Origin: Rhodospirillales bacterium
GTDB lineage: Bacteria > Pseudomonadota > Alphaproteobacteria > Acetobacterales > Acetobacteraceae
Length of the DNA: 45,727 nt
Assembly (NCBI GenBank): GCA_947447625.1
Contig: CANFKS010000019.1
Location: 1-45,727 of the forward strand
Reading direction: 5' to 3'
Both the position numbers and the translations under genes were made by a program. Each line of letters starts with the position of its first letter. Within the stretch, counting starts at the first letter, position 1. Below the pieces are notes generated by a model. That model made no database searches, was not told the DNA's origin, and was given only the letters and a program-made list of their open reading frames with translations. Shown piece by piece: positions 1 through 7,271 of this stretch.

Positions 1-451
1 CGAACAGATCGAGCGGGGAGCGTTCGCGGCGCTTCGTGAAGCCGGCGGCGGGGGCGAGTTCGAGGACGACGCCGGTGAAGGCGCGGTCAAGCGCGCGCAG
101 CGGGATGCGGCGCTGGCCGATGGCGGGATCATGGATGACGGCCTGGCTGCGGCGGACGGCGACGACGAAGTGCTTGAACTCCCAATGCAGGATGCAGGGC
201 AGGCGGAGTTTGGGGCAATCCTCGGGGTCGCAGCGCAGCGCGCGGGTGGTCAGGTCGAGCGCGCCGGCGGTAGCGATGAGGTCTTCGAGGGTGGCGCCTT
301 TCAGCGAGATCGGGAAGCGGCGGCGCAGGGTGGTCATGTCGGTATCGAGGCCGTGATGGCCGGCGATCATGGCGAGACAGGCGAGGCCGCACCCGGCGGC
401 TTCGGTTTGGCGGATATGGGGGAGGCGGCGAAACCAGGAAGAATGGAGCAT
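1..451 (-). CDS. Peptidase C39 domain of a bacteriocin-type ABC exporter (partial, N-terminal 150 residues)
   Basis: The frame is open from an ATG at 451 to the window edge, so only the N-terminus is seen. It reads as a C39 cysteine peptidase domain: Gln15 and Cys21 in the block QTEAAGCGLACLAMI, His94 in KHFVV and Asp108 in HDPA, the expected catalytic set. In this family the domain is fused to an ABC exporter and cuts the leader of its cargo after a double glycine during export across the inner membrane. The start lies 30 bases after the CPBP-like gene, and a double-glycine peptide lies further upstream on the same strand. The transmembrane and ATPase domains should lie beyond base 1. The C39 assignment is firm; completeness of the exporter is unknown. 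Confidence 0.85.
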   Translation of the reverse strand, partial: MLHSSWFRRLPHIRQTEAAGCGLACLAMIAGHHGLDTDMTTLRRRFPISLKGATLEDLIATAGALDLTTRALRCDPEDCPKLRLPCILHWEFKHFVVAVRRSQAVIHDPAIGQRRIPLRALDRAFTGVVLELAPAAGFTKRRERSPLDLF

Positions 452-481
452 ACGAACTTTCGTTTTAATATAAATTAATAA

Positions 482-1015
482 TTATTGGCATAACATCATT
501 ATAATTAAAGCAATGAGATTGTTTACTGAATGACTTAGAAAAACGCCTAATAATGCGCCTGCCAATCCGATGCGATTATATATCACCATATATTGTACAG
601 AAAATAACGTAAACGCAATGGTTACTGAAAACATTGTATATGCGCCATGGCGATGGCCCAATATCGCCATTACCACCACGGCAACCACAAAAACTTGTTC
701 TGGCATAGATGAAATTTTTCTAGACACTGAAAAAATTATTGCCATCAGACACGTTTCAATTGCCGGTGCCAATATAGACGATAATATAATATCTCTAATT
801 TCTATTTTTATAGATTTATCCAATTCAATAATCGATATTGGGTCGAATTTAATTAATTCAATTGCAATTACAGCAGATGAAACGGTAAAGAATAATGCGA
901 TACCTGTGATGATCGAGCGCCTGATATAATTTCCATCCCGGATAAAAATGTTCTCGATAAAGTTCTTCAGCTCATTTTTCCTTAAGAGCAACGGTTTATT
1001 TTTAATAATTCTCAT
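482..1015 (-). CDS. CPBP/Abi-like integral membrane protein, putative immunity or processing protein
   Basis: This 177-residue, strongly hydrophobic protein has about four or five membrane segments. The arrangement recalls CPBP (CAAX protease and bacteriocin-processing) proteins: APAIET with Glu87, then HRHG with His121 and His123, then SHSVNN with His162 and Asn166. The usual EExxxR is not intact, because the second Glu is Thr88. CPBP proteins often sit in bacteriocin loci as self-immunity factors, which fits its place between a double-glycine peptide and a C39 exporter. A strong GGAGG lies 5 bases before the ATG at 1015. Base composition is markedly AT-rich compared with the rest of the window, suggesting transfer. 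Family membership is probable, function inferred. Confidence 0.65.
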   Translation of the reverse strand: MRIIKNKPLLLRKNELKNFIENIFIRDGNYIRRSIITGIALFFTVSSAVIAIELIKFDPISIIELDKSIKIEIRDIILSSILAPAIETCLMAIIFSVSRKISSMPEQVFVVAVVVMAILGHRHGAYTMFSVTIAFTLFSVQYMVIYNRIGLAGALLGVFLSHSVNNLIALIIMMLCQ

Positions 1016-1055
1016 GCATGCCTCCTATTTTGTGCAAGCCTAGCTCTCTTTCAGA

Positions 1056-1095
1056 TGCGGAGAGTTTGGTTGGCGTTCCCACCAAGCTCTCCGCA
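1056..1095. repeat. Long intergenic stem-loop between the peptide and CPBP-like genes
   Basis: TGCGGAGAG at 1056-1064 pairs with CTCTCCGCA at 1087-1095. Pairing continues inward through TTTGGT/ACCAAG, with one G-T pair and one mismatch, to give about 17 paired positions around a short loop. A third copy of the TGCGGAGAG unit lies on the minus strand at 1124-1116 and forms a small hairpin with 1108-1113. No T-tract follows on either strand, so it is not a standard intrinsic terminator. An mRNA processing or stability element that sets peptide versus exporter expression is possible. Confidence 0.7.
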
Positions 1096-1186
1096 ATTCG
1101 TCAAGTCTGCGGATTCTCTCCGCAACCAAAAATCAACTCCATTATTCTGCCACGATTAAATCCATTCATAAATTTTTCAAACAATA

Positions 1187-1528
1187 TTACATTCCTGCCG
1201 CACCGTTAGAAATGTTAATTTGCGCTTGGTTTTGCAGATCCACCATATCGCTCATATCGAATCCTGTCATATGTGGGGGATTTTTTACTATTGATGGTGG
1301 GGTGTTTGATGGAAAATTATTAATAACGATCTTTGCCGTATCATATATAAAATTTCCAATTACTCCCGTCACGACGCCCTTCACTATATCCGTCGCCAGC
1401 GAAGCCATTACAATATTTTGATTGCCGCCACTGCCACCGCCTCCGCCACCGTCAGGGTTACCGCCCTCACTGCCACCTTCGCCACCACCGACAAACCGCA
1501 GTTCATCCATCGTCAATTCACGCAACAT
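1187..1528 (-). CDS. Putative bacteriocin-like secreted peptide with double-glycine leader
   Basis: Start chosen at ATG 1528, preceded by AGGAAG; an upstream in-frame start at 1576 would add 16 residues that do not look like a leader. The 113-residue product begins MLRELTMDELRFVGGG, closely matching the double-glycine leader pattern (MRELxxxEmxxVxGG) cleaved by C39 exporters. After the leader comes a Gly-rich linker to about residue 36, a hydrophobic stretch at about 38-69 that could be a membrane-active helix, then an Asn/Asp-rich tail without cysteine. The mature part would be about 97 residues, long for class II bacteriocins but in the range of microcin- or CvaC-like proteins. I recognise no homologue of the mature part. 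An export substrate is likely; antibacterial activity is inferred. Confidence 0.7.
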   Translation of the reverse strand: MLRELTMDELRFVGGGEGGSEGGNPDGGGGGGSGGNQNIVMASLATDIVKGVVTGVIGNFIYDTAKIVINNFPSNTPPSIVKNPPHMTGFDMSDMVDLQNQAQINISNGAAGM

Positions 1529-1588
1529 CGTCGCTTCCTTTCTTTCCTTGTCGGCACTCAGGATGAGGCCGATCAAGCTCGGGGGGCG

Positions 1589-1954
1589 TCACCAGCCGCA
1601 TGGGAGCCATGCCAACAGCCACGCGAATTCGGGGCCCTTGTTCGTCACGATGCCGGCACGCGGGGCCGTCAGGCGTATTTCACCCAGCGAATACCGCAGG
1701 ATGCCCGGCGCGCTCTCCTTGCGCGGGAACGTGGCAGTCGCGAGGAAGGTGACGCAGGCAAGGACAGCGGCCGTGAAAAACCCGGTCAGGCCCCACCAGA
1801 AAATCGGCATGAGCGAGACCGGCGCGCCGAATTCAGCGTCGGTGGCCGCGGCCAAGGCGGTGTCGCGAAACAGCGCCAATCGCGGGGCGTGTTGGGCAAC
1901 GGCGCTCCTATCGAAGCATTTTTGCGATGCGGGATCGGCGTGATATCGATACAT
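1589..1954 (-). pseudogene. Truncated HlyD-type adaptor of a bacteriocin exporter
   Basis: The 121-residue frame starts at ATG 1954, or TTG 1975. Residues about 28-104 resemble the N-terminus of HlyD-family periplasmic adaptors paired with C39 exporters: a short cytoplasmic LFRDTAL-type segment, one membrane helix at about 52-73, then FPRKESAPG and the barrel entry APRAGIVT. The similarity stops abruptly near residue 104, and the frame ends after about 17 unrelated residues. Such adaptors are usually about 400 residues, so the coiled coil and most of the barrel are missing. It lies just upstream of the peptide gene. I read it as the scar of a deletion, leaving export to depend on an adaptor encoded elsewhere. 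Confidence 0.65.
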
Positions 1955-2093
1955 AACGATCCGAGATTGGATCAATAATTCGATGCTGTAAACGTATCAA
2001 ACCGTTATAAAAATGGCGGCTCACACATTCATGATCGGCGCGGGTGAGGCGGCAGAGCGGCGTCCGTTCAAATCCGGCCTGCCGCCTGCCCGC

Positions 2094-3215
2094 TCAACGC
2101 TCCGCGTGGTCCCGCGCCAGGGCCGCGGTGCGGAACAAGGCGTGGATCATTTTGCTGTAAGGGAGGGCAACGAAGAGGGCGAGGACGAAGCCCAGGTGAA
2201 GCGCAAGAAGCCACCCCATGGCGCTGGTGCTCCGCAGCACGAGCAGGAGCAGGCCGGTTTTGGCCACCGAGGCAAGGAGGATGAGCATCGCGTAATCCCC
2301 ACCCAGAACCGCTTTGGCAGCCGGTTCCGGGTCAGCGAGAACTTTGAGCCACAGCAGACCGATGGTGCCGATCAGCATCATGATACCTCCGACGGTACCG
2401 AGGATGACCGGGGCACTGAGCAGGCTGTAGGGGGCAACCCAGCCCATAGCGTGATGAAAAACAGTGGCAACCGAGGTCGCGGCGAAGCACAGCAGGAACC
2501 CGTAGGCCATCGCGTGATGCAGCCAGCGGCGGGTGAAGGAAAACGATTCGGTCGGATAGTTGCAGCCATCCCCGCCGCCCCCCAGATTGCGCAGCGTCAT
2601 GGCGTCGTGCAGCGCGCGCGCGAAATGGATAAAGCGGATTTTCCCGCCCGATGCTCGCCAGAACGAGGCCGTGGTGAGGCTCATGGCGAGAAGGGCGTAG
2701 AGGAATGTGGCCGCGGCGCTATAGACCATCGCGTCATAGGAGATGACGGCGAAAAACGCGCCAGGCCCGGTATGGGGCGCCAGCATGGTGCCGCTCGATT
2801 GCAGCGCCCCGACAAGGAGCAGGACGAGCGCAACAGCAAGCGCGGTGACGACGGAGACGATGGTCCCGTTGCGTTCGAACAGCCGGCCCATCGGCTTCGG
2901 CCAGGCGTGGAAGGCGTAGCTTTCAGCGCGCACCAGGGCGAAGGCCTGCGGAACATTGATGCCCCACGGATGCGGCGGCGCATATTGGCAGGCATAGAAG
3001 CAGCCTTGGCAGCCGTGGCAGAGGTTGGCCAGGTGGTTGAGGTCGGCGGCCGAGAATTCGCGGTGCCGCTGCATGGCGGGGAACACGGCGCAGAAGCCTT
3101 CGCAATAGCGGCAGGCGTTGCAGATCTCCATGTTGTGGCGGGCGTCGGCCATGGCTTCGGAAATCCGAACCTCGGAGAGTTCGGCCTCAGCGATCAGGGC
3201 ATCAATTGCGGGCAT
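2094..3215 (-). CDS. tcuB: TcuB, iron-sulphur and membrane electron carrier for tricarballylate oxidation
   Basis: The 373-residue protein carries two cysteine clusters near its N-terminus, at residues 32/35/38/42 (CNACRYCEGFC) and 66/69/72/76 (CHGCQGCFYAC), typical of 4Fe-4S binding. About six hydrophobic segments follow from residue 115 onward. This is the TcuB/CitB layout. In the known pathway TcuB reoxidises the reduced FAD of TcuA and passes electrons to the membrane quinone pool, so that tricarballylate becomes cis-aconitate. The start overlaps the end of tcuA by 14 bases. No tcuC transporter or tcuR regulator is adjacent. Confidence 0.9.
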   Translation of the reverse strand: MPAIDALIAEAELSEVRISEAMADARHNMEICNACRYCEGFCAVFPAMQRHREFSAADLNHLANLCHGCQGCFYACQYAPPHPWGINVPQAFALVRAESYAFHAWPKPMGRLFERNGTIVSVVTALAVALVLLLVGALQSSGTMLAPHTGPGAFFAVISYDAMVYSAAATFLYALLAMSLTTASFWRASGGKIRFIHFARALHDAMTLRNLGGGGDGCNYPTESFSFTRRWLHHAMAYGFLLCFAATSVATVFHHAMGWVAPYSLLSAPVILGTVGGIMMLIGTIGLLWLKVLADPEPAAKAVLGGDYAMLILLASVAKTGLLLLVLRSTSAMGWLLALHLGFVLALFVALPYSKMIHALFRTAALARDHAER

Positions 3216-4599
3216 GGCGGGCAGCCTCCCTGCCGGCGATACGGCCGAAGACCGTGCCGATGGTCATGCCGAAACCGGCGAGATAGCCGCGGCCAAGAAT
3301 GTTGCCGGCCATGATTTCGCCTGATGCGAAGAGATTGGCGGCGGGCTTGCCGTCCGTCATGAGGACGCGGGCGTTTTGGTTCACTTTGAGGCCGAGATAG
3401 GTAAAGGTTATGCCGGGACGCAGCGGGTAGCCGTAGAACGGGCCCTCCTCGATGCGTCGGGCCCAGTGGGTTTTCGGCGGCGCGAGCCCCTCGGTGCGGC
3501 ATTCGTCGAGGCCTGTGGCGTCGAAGCGGCCCGGCTGAACCGAATTATTATAAGACATAACTGTGTTTTCGACGGTGGCAGCGTCGAGCCCCATCTTGTT
3601 GGCGAGGTCGGCGATGCTGTCGGCTTTGATCGCTGGATAGACCGATGGCATGAACAACGAGAAGGCCTTGGCATCGCAGATCGAATAGGCGATCTGGCCG
3701 GGCTGCTGTGCGATCAGGCGGCCCCAGATGGCGTAGCGCTTGGGCCAGACGTCTTCGCCCTCGTCATAGAAGCGCTGGCCGTCGCGGTTGACGACGATCG
3801 AGAACGGCACGCTGTCGAGCCGCGTGGAGATGCCCCCGTCGAACTGGGGAGAGCGGGCATCGAGCGCGACGGCATGGAACTGGGTGGGGTCCCCGATCGG
3901 GGCGATGCCTTGATCCAACAGGTTTTTCAGCACCTTGCCCTTTGCATAGGGCGTGCCGCGGATGACGAAATTGTCGACCGCGTCGCCCCAGTATTGGCGC
4001 ATCCAGTCGAGATTGGCCTGAAAGCCTCCGGCGGCGGCGACGACACAGCGCGCGGTGACGGTGGCGGGAAAGCCGCGCCAGGTGATGTCGGCGGAGCGGA
4101 CGAAGCCGTCATCGACGTGCAGGTTCACCACTTCGGCGTCATAGAGGATGTCAACGCCGAGGCGGGTGGCGGTCGCGTAGTAGGCGTTGAGCAAAGCCTT
4201 GCCGCCGCCAAGGAAAAAGGCGTTGGTGCGCGAGAGGCTGAGCGTGCCGGAGAGGGCGGGCTGGAAGCGGACGCCGCAGGCCTCCATCCAGGGGGTCATT
4301 TCCGCACTGACGCGGATGGTCATGCGCGCAAGGGGTTCATCGGTGATGCCGCCGGTCACACGGTTGAGGTCATCCCAGTACTCGTCCTCGAGATAGGAAC
4401 CGGTCAGGACCTTGGTAGGCGCGGTATGCATCCCGCGGAAATTGCGGGTGTGACGCGAGTTGCCGCCGCGGAAGGATTTGGGCGCACTTTCCAGCAGCAG
4501 CACGGAGGCACCGGCCTCGCGCGCGGTTACGGCGGCGCAGAGAGCGGCATTGCCGCCTCCGATCACGAGCACGTCGTAGGTTCGGGTCAGATCGACCAT
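3202..4599 (-). CDS. tcuA: TcuA, FAD-dependent tricarballylate dehydrogenase
   Basis: The 465-residue flavoprotein starts at ATG 4599; the frame extends upstream to 4665, but family similarity begins just after MVDLTR. An FAD-binding dinucleotide motif VIGGGNAALCAA is followed by the GGNSRHTRNF block of the fumarate reductase/succinate dehydrogenase flavoprotein superfamily. Near the C-terminus lie the substrate-domain features RRIEEGPF and GEIMAGNILGRGYLAGFG. It oxidises tricarballylate to cis-aconitate, feeding the TCA cycle, with TcuB as electron acceptor. tcuA precedes tcuB in the same transcript. A related FAD-dependent dehydrogenase with a different carboxylate substrate cannot be excluded, but the pairing supports TcuA. 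Confidence 0.88.
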   Translation of the reverse strand: MVDLTRTYDVLVIGGGNAALCAAVTAREAGASVLLLESAPKSFRGGNSRHTRNFRGMHTAPTKVLTGSYLEDEYWDDLNRVTGGITDEPLARMTIRVSAEMTPWMEACGVRFQPALSGTLSLSRTNAFFLGGGKALLNAYYATATRLGVDILYDAEVVNLHVDDGFVRSADITWRGFPATVTARCVVAAAGGFQANLDWMRQYWGDAVDNFVIRGTPYAKGKVLKNLLDQGIAPIGDPTQFHAVALDARSPQFDGGISTRLDSVPFSIVVNRDGQRFYDEGEDVWPKRYAIWGRLIAQQPGQIAYSICDAKAFSLFMPSVYPAIKADSIADLANKMGLDAATVENTVMSYNNSVQPGRFDATGLDECRTEGLAPPKTHWARRIEEGPFYGYPLRPGITFTYLGLKVNQNARVLMTDGKPAANLFASGEIMAGNILGRGYLAGFGMTIGTVFGRIAGREAARHARN

Positions 4600-4747
4600 C
4601 GGGTGGCGTCCATCTCTGTGATGCGCGTTGAGATCGGGTGTGCCGAAGGCGGCGCCCCATGGCAAGGGGCGAACATGAAAAGGACGGTCCGTCGCCGAAC
4701 CGCCCTGTCGCGAATGCAGACCCGTTCCTCGTTTCCGCGGTTCTGGA

Positions 4748-5548
4748 TCAGCCGCGCTTGCGGCGGATCCAGCCCAGGCCGATCAGCCCGACCAGGCTGG
4801 CTCCAAGCAACGCCATTGAGGCGGGCTCAGGCGCAGGCGCCGTCGAGGAGAAGAAATCGCCGAGTTCGCGTTTCATCGCGTTCGAACCGCCGGCGTTGAT
4901 GGCGATCGAGGTCAGGCCCGACAGATCGCTGAAGCCGATGAATTCGGCCGTGTTTGCAGATGGATTCGGCGCCGCGGGGCCATCCAGCCGGTAGAGCGTG
5001 TCGTTGGTCGACAGCACGCTCGCCAACGCCGGGTTCGTGCCACGAAAGGTGACGCCATTGTTCTTGTCGGTCACGACCGTCGACGTGCCCTTGGAGTCGG
5101 TCAGCCTGACGGTGACGTTGGCAGCCTGCGCGCTCGCGCCGTTCGCCAGGTAGAAACCAAATGCGGTGACCGACGGCGAGAAGTTCGAAAGCGTGATCTT
5201 TCCCAATTCTTTGGCGGAAATCACTTGCGGGCCGCTAAGGGTGCCGGCATTCGTCTCAAACATGTGCAGCGCGTTTGAAACCGACAAGCCGCCGATATTG
5301 GAGGTCGCCTTCACCACCATGCCAGCATTGGTCAGCGGGATGGTGTCCGCACCGTGCGCGCGCTGCATGGAGGCCACATCCTCAAACCAGTCGCCACCCC
5401 GGCCACCGATCCAAGCGTGAAGCGCGCTGCCTTCCATGGCGGCCGTGCCACGGCCAACATAAGCGGTGATCGCCTGGGCTGCGCTCATCACCGAAAGGCC
5501 GGCAACCAAAGCAACCACGAGAGCGACCGTCTGAATGCCGAAACGCAT
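4748..5548 (-). CDS. PEP-CTERM sorting-domain secreted protein
   Basis: The 266-residue protein has an N-terminal signal peptide (hydrophobic residues about 8-26, ending SAAQA). Its C-terminus is a textbook PEP-CTERM tail: PEPASM, a hydrophobic helix, then the basic end WIRRKRG. Such tails are recognised by exosortase, which processes the protein at the inner membrane for export to the surface or matrix. The middle (about 27-235) is rich in Asn, Thr, Ser and Gly, as usual for extracellular PEP-CTERM proteins, and has no catalytic motif I recognise. No exosortase gene is present here. It is monocistronic, with an AT-rich upstream region. Confidence 0.85.
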   Translation of the reverse strand: MRFGIQTVALVVALVAGLSVMSAAQAITAYVGRGTAAMEGSALHAWIGGRGGDWFEDVASMQRAHGADTIPLTNAGMVVKATSNIGGLSVSNALHMFETNAGTLSGPQVISAKELGKITLSNFSPSVTAFGFYLANGASAQAANVTVRLTDSKGTSTVVTDKNNGVTFRGTNPALASVLSTNDTLYRLDGPAAPNPSANTAEFIGFSDLSGLTSIAINAGGSNAMKRELGDFFSSTAPAPEPASMALLGASLVGLIGLGWIRRKRG

Positions 5549-5740
5549 TCAATCCTCCTAAGACCTTACATAAACCTCCGATGTCGGCCGACCTCGTTTT
5601 TCGACCTGTTGCAAGGAGCGCCGCAAAACAATCAGCAATCCCCGTGCGAAATCACAAAATCACTCTAAGCCCACGATATGCAAGTTCAGACCCTAATAAA
5701 TTGTAAAAAACTGACAAATCATAAAAATCATATTTTATCA
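5549..5740. other. AT-rich intergenic region upstream of the PEP-CTERM gene
   Basis: This stretch lies between the PEP-CTERM gene start and the HU terminator. It is AT-rich, especially at 5690-5740, and presumably holds the PEP-CTERM promoter. AGGAGG lies 4 bases before the ATG at 5548. I see no open reading frame, RNA gene or clear operator. Confidence 0.4.
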
Positions 5741-5773
5741 AACAAAAGCCCGCCGCACCGAGGCGCGACGGGC
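5741..5773 (-). terminator. Intrinsic terminator of the HU gene
   Basis: On the minus strand, GCCCGTCGC pairs with GCGGCGGGC (one mismatch) around an 8-base loop and is followed by TTTTGTTT. It begins 34 bases after the HU stop codon, a classic rho-independent terminator. Confidence 0.85.
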
Positions 5774-5807
5774 CGATTGCCAGCAGTGCTTTGTAAAGGG
5801 CGGAGGT

Positions 5808-6077
5808 TCAGACTGCTTTCTTCAGCGTCGGCGAGGCCTTGAAGCGGACGGTTTTGCCCGCCTTCACCTTGATGGCGTCTCCAGTGCGCGGGTTGAGGCC
5901 CTTGCGCGCCTTGGTTTCACGCACGGCAAACGTGCCGAACGACGGCAGGGTGAACTTTCCGGACTCCTTGAGCTCCTTCACGATCGCACCAATCAAATCG
6001 GCGGCCACGCGGTTCGCGGCCGTGCCGGTCAGAGCGGCGGACTCCTGGATCACTTTGGCGATGAAGGCTTTCGACAT
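5808..6077 (-). CDS. HU family DNA-binding protein
   Basis: The start at ATG 6077, preceded by GAGGAT, gives an 89-residue protein, the normal HU length. The open frame continues to 6212, but the extra 45 residues match nothing in HU. N-terminal helices begin MSKAFIAKVIQE. The dimer core FTLPSFGTFAVRE is followed by the DNA-binding arm and the HU signature around KGLNPRTGDAIKVKAG, with the Pro that intercalates into bent DNA. It is a nucleoid architectural protein of the cytoplasm. It has its own terminator and is divergent from murQ. HU versus IHF cannot be settled, but the RKGLNPRTG arm favours HU. Confidence 0.93.
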   Translation of the reverse strand: MSKAFIAKVIQESAALTGTAANRVAADLIGAIVKELKESGKFTLPSFGTFAVRETKARKGLNPRTGDAIKVKAGKTVRFKASPTLKKAV

Positions 6078-6245
6078 GGCGGACTGATCCTCTGTTGTGG
6101 GTCGACTCATCGCAAACGGACAGTCGTCAGCCGATCCCTGCGAGTCGACGGCGGATTTCAAGACCTGATTCTGGTAACAGCGCGATTTGGCCTGCGCAAA
6201 AGAATTCGTCATTCGGCTTCAAATTTGCGGCTGCGCCGTCATCGA

Positions 6246-6287
6246 GCCTGATGATTTTGGCGGAAACGCCAAAAATCCGAATCAGGC
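6246..6287. repeat. Dispersed palindromic repeat, copy 1
   Basis: GCCTGAT-GATTTTGGCG is mirrored by CGCCAAAAATC and ATCAGGC around a GAAA loop. A near-identical element lies at 45218-45260. The sequence is intergenic, between the divergent HU and murQ genes, and resembles REP-like intergenic palindromes of alphaproteobacteria. Confidence 0.8.
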
Positions 6288-6338
6288 GCTCCAACGCCCG
6301 GTCTTTCGCCGGTATCGGCAAACATGCAAGGCTGGGCC

Positions 6339-7271
6339 ATGAGCACGTCATCTCCCGCCGATACCGTCAAACCCGCCGCTACCCTGCCCGGAACCGAGGC
6401 CGTCGACCCGCGATATGAGAGCCTCGACCTATGGGCACCAGGCATCAGAGTGGAGGCAATGTGGGAGGCACAGCTTGCCGCGGTTGCCGCGGTACGCCCT
6501 GCGCTGCCCGCCATTTCCGCCGCTGCCGCGGCAGCGGCTATCCGGCTGGGTCGGCATGGGCGGCTGGTCTACGCTGGCGCGGGGACATCGGGGCGGATCG
6601 GCGTACAGGATGGCGCCGAATTGCCGCCGACGTTCGATTGGCCGGTGGAGCGCACCATCATGCTGATGGCGGGCGGCGATGGCGCGTTCATCCGATCGAT
6701 CGAAAACGCCGAGGATGACCGGGAAGCGGCCGAGGCGGCGGTGGCAGCCCATGGGATCGGGCGCGCCGATGTGATGATCGGGGTGGCAGCCAGCGGGTCA
6801 ACGCCCTTCACGGTTGCGGCGATCAAGGCTGCCCGCGAACGCGGCGCCTTGACGATCGGAGTCTCCAACAGCGCCGGCGGCACCCTGCTGAAGGCCGCCG
6901 AGCACGCAATCCTGGCCGAGACCGGCGCCGAGGTGCTGGCCGGATCCACCCGGATGAAGGCCGGCACGGCGCAAAAGATCGTGCTCAACCTGCTCTCGAC
7001 CGAGGTGATGATCGCCCTTGGCCGGGTGCATCGCGGGCTGATGGTCGACATGCAGGCCCGCAACGCCAAACTCCGCTTGCGCGCGGTGCGGATGTTGCGA
7101 ACATTGACCGGGCGCGAGGATGCGGCCCTCGAAGCAGCACTCGCCGAAGCGGGCGGGCGGGTCAAGACCGCGGTATTGGTGCTGGAGGGGCTCGATCGGG
7201 CCCATGCCGAGGCCCTGCTGGCCGAGCATGGCGGCAAGTTGCGCGCAGCCCTGGCGAGCCTCGGCGCATGA
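6339..7271 (+). CDS. murQ: MurQ, N-acetylmuramic acid 6-phosphate etherase
   Basis: The 310-residue SIS-domain enzyme (315 from ATG 6324) splits MurNAc-6-phosphate into GlcNAc-6-phosphate and D-lactate in peptidoglycan recycling. Sequence evidence: the sugar-phosphate motif YAGAGTSGRIGVQDGAELPP, ENAEDD, the SIS segment IGVAASGSTPF, and the catalytic-region AGSTRMKAGTAQK. ATG 6339 has AAGG 8 bases upstream and is preferred. The end overlaps nagA by 4 bases, coupling it to the next step. Neither a MurNAc kinase (anmK, murK) nor a PTS transporter is adjacent. Confidence 0.93.
   Translation: MSTSSPADTVKPAATLPGTEAVDPRYESLDLWAPGIRVEAMWEAQLAAVAAVRPALPAISAAAAAAAIRLGRHGRLVYAGAGTSGRIGVQDGAELPPTFDWPVERTIMLMAGGDGAFIRSIENAEDDREAAEAAVAAHGIGRADVMIGVAASGSTPFTVAAIKAARERGALTIGVSNSAGGTLLKAAEHAILAETGAEVLAGSTRMKAGTAQKIVLNLLSTEVMIALGRVHRGLMVDMQARNAKLRLRAVRMLRTLTGREDAALEAALAEAGGRVKTAVLVLEGLDRAHAEALLAEHGGKLRAALASLGA

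Noticed and set aside
570-929. 119-residue plus-strand frame in the AT-rich gene
   Set aside because: It is the mirror of the membrane protein on the minus strand, which has a strong ribosome-binding site and CPBP-like motifs.
1056-1124. Repeated GCGGAGAG units as a CRISPR array
   Set aside because: Only three short units, one inverted, with no regular spacers or cas genes.
1418-1978. Plus-strand frames opposite the peptide and adaptor remnant
   Set aside because: They arise from Gly-codon repeats read backwards; the minus strand carries the leader motif and ribosome-binding site.
2048-2086. GGCGGCAG/CTGCCGCC inverted repeat after tcuB as a terminator
   Set aside because: The 23-base loop and lack of a T-tract make a working terminator doubtful.
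2013-3314. 433-residue plus-strand frame opposite tcuB
   Set aside because: TcuB on the minus strand has intact iron-sulphur motifs; the opposite frame has no recognisable feature.
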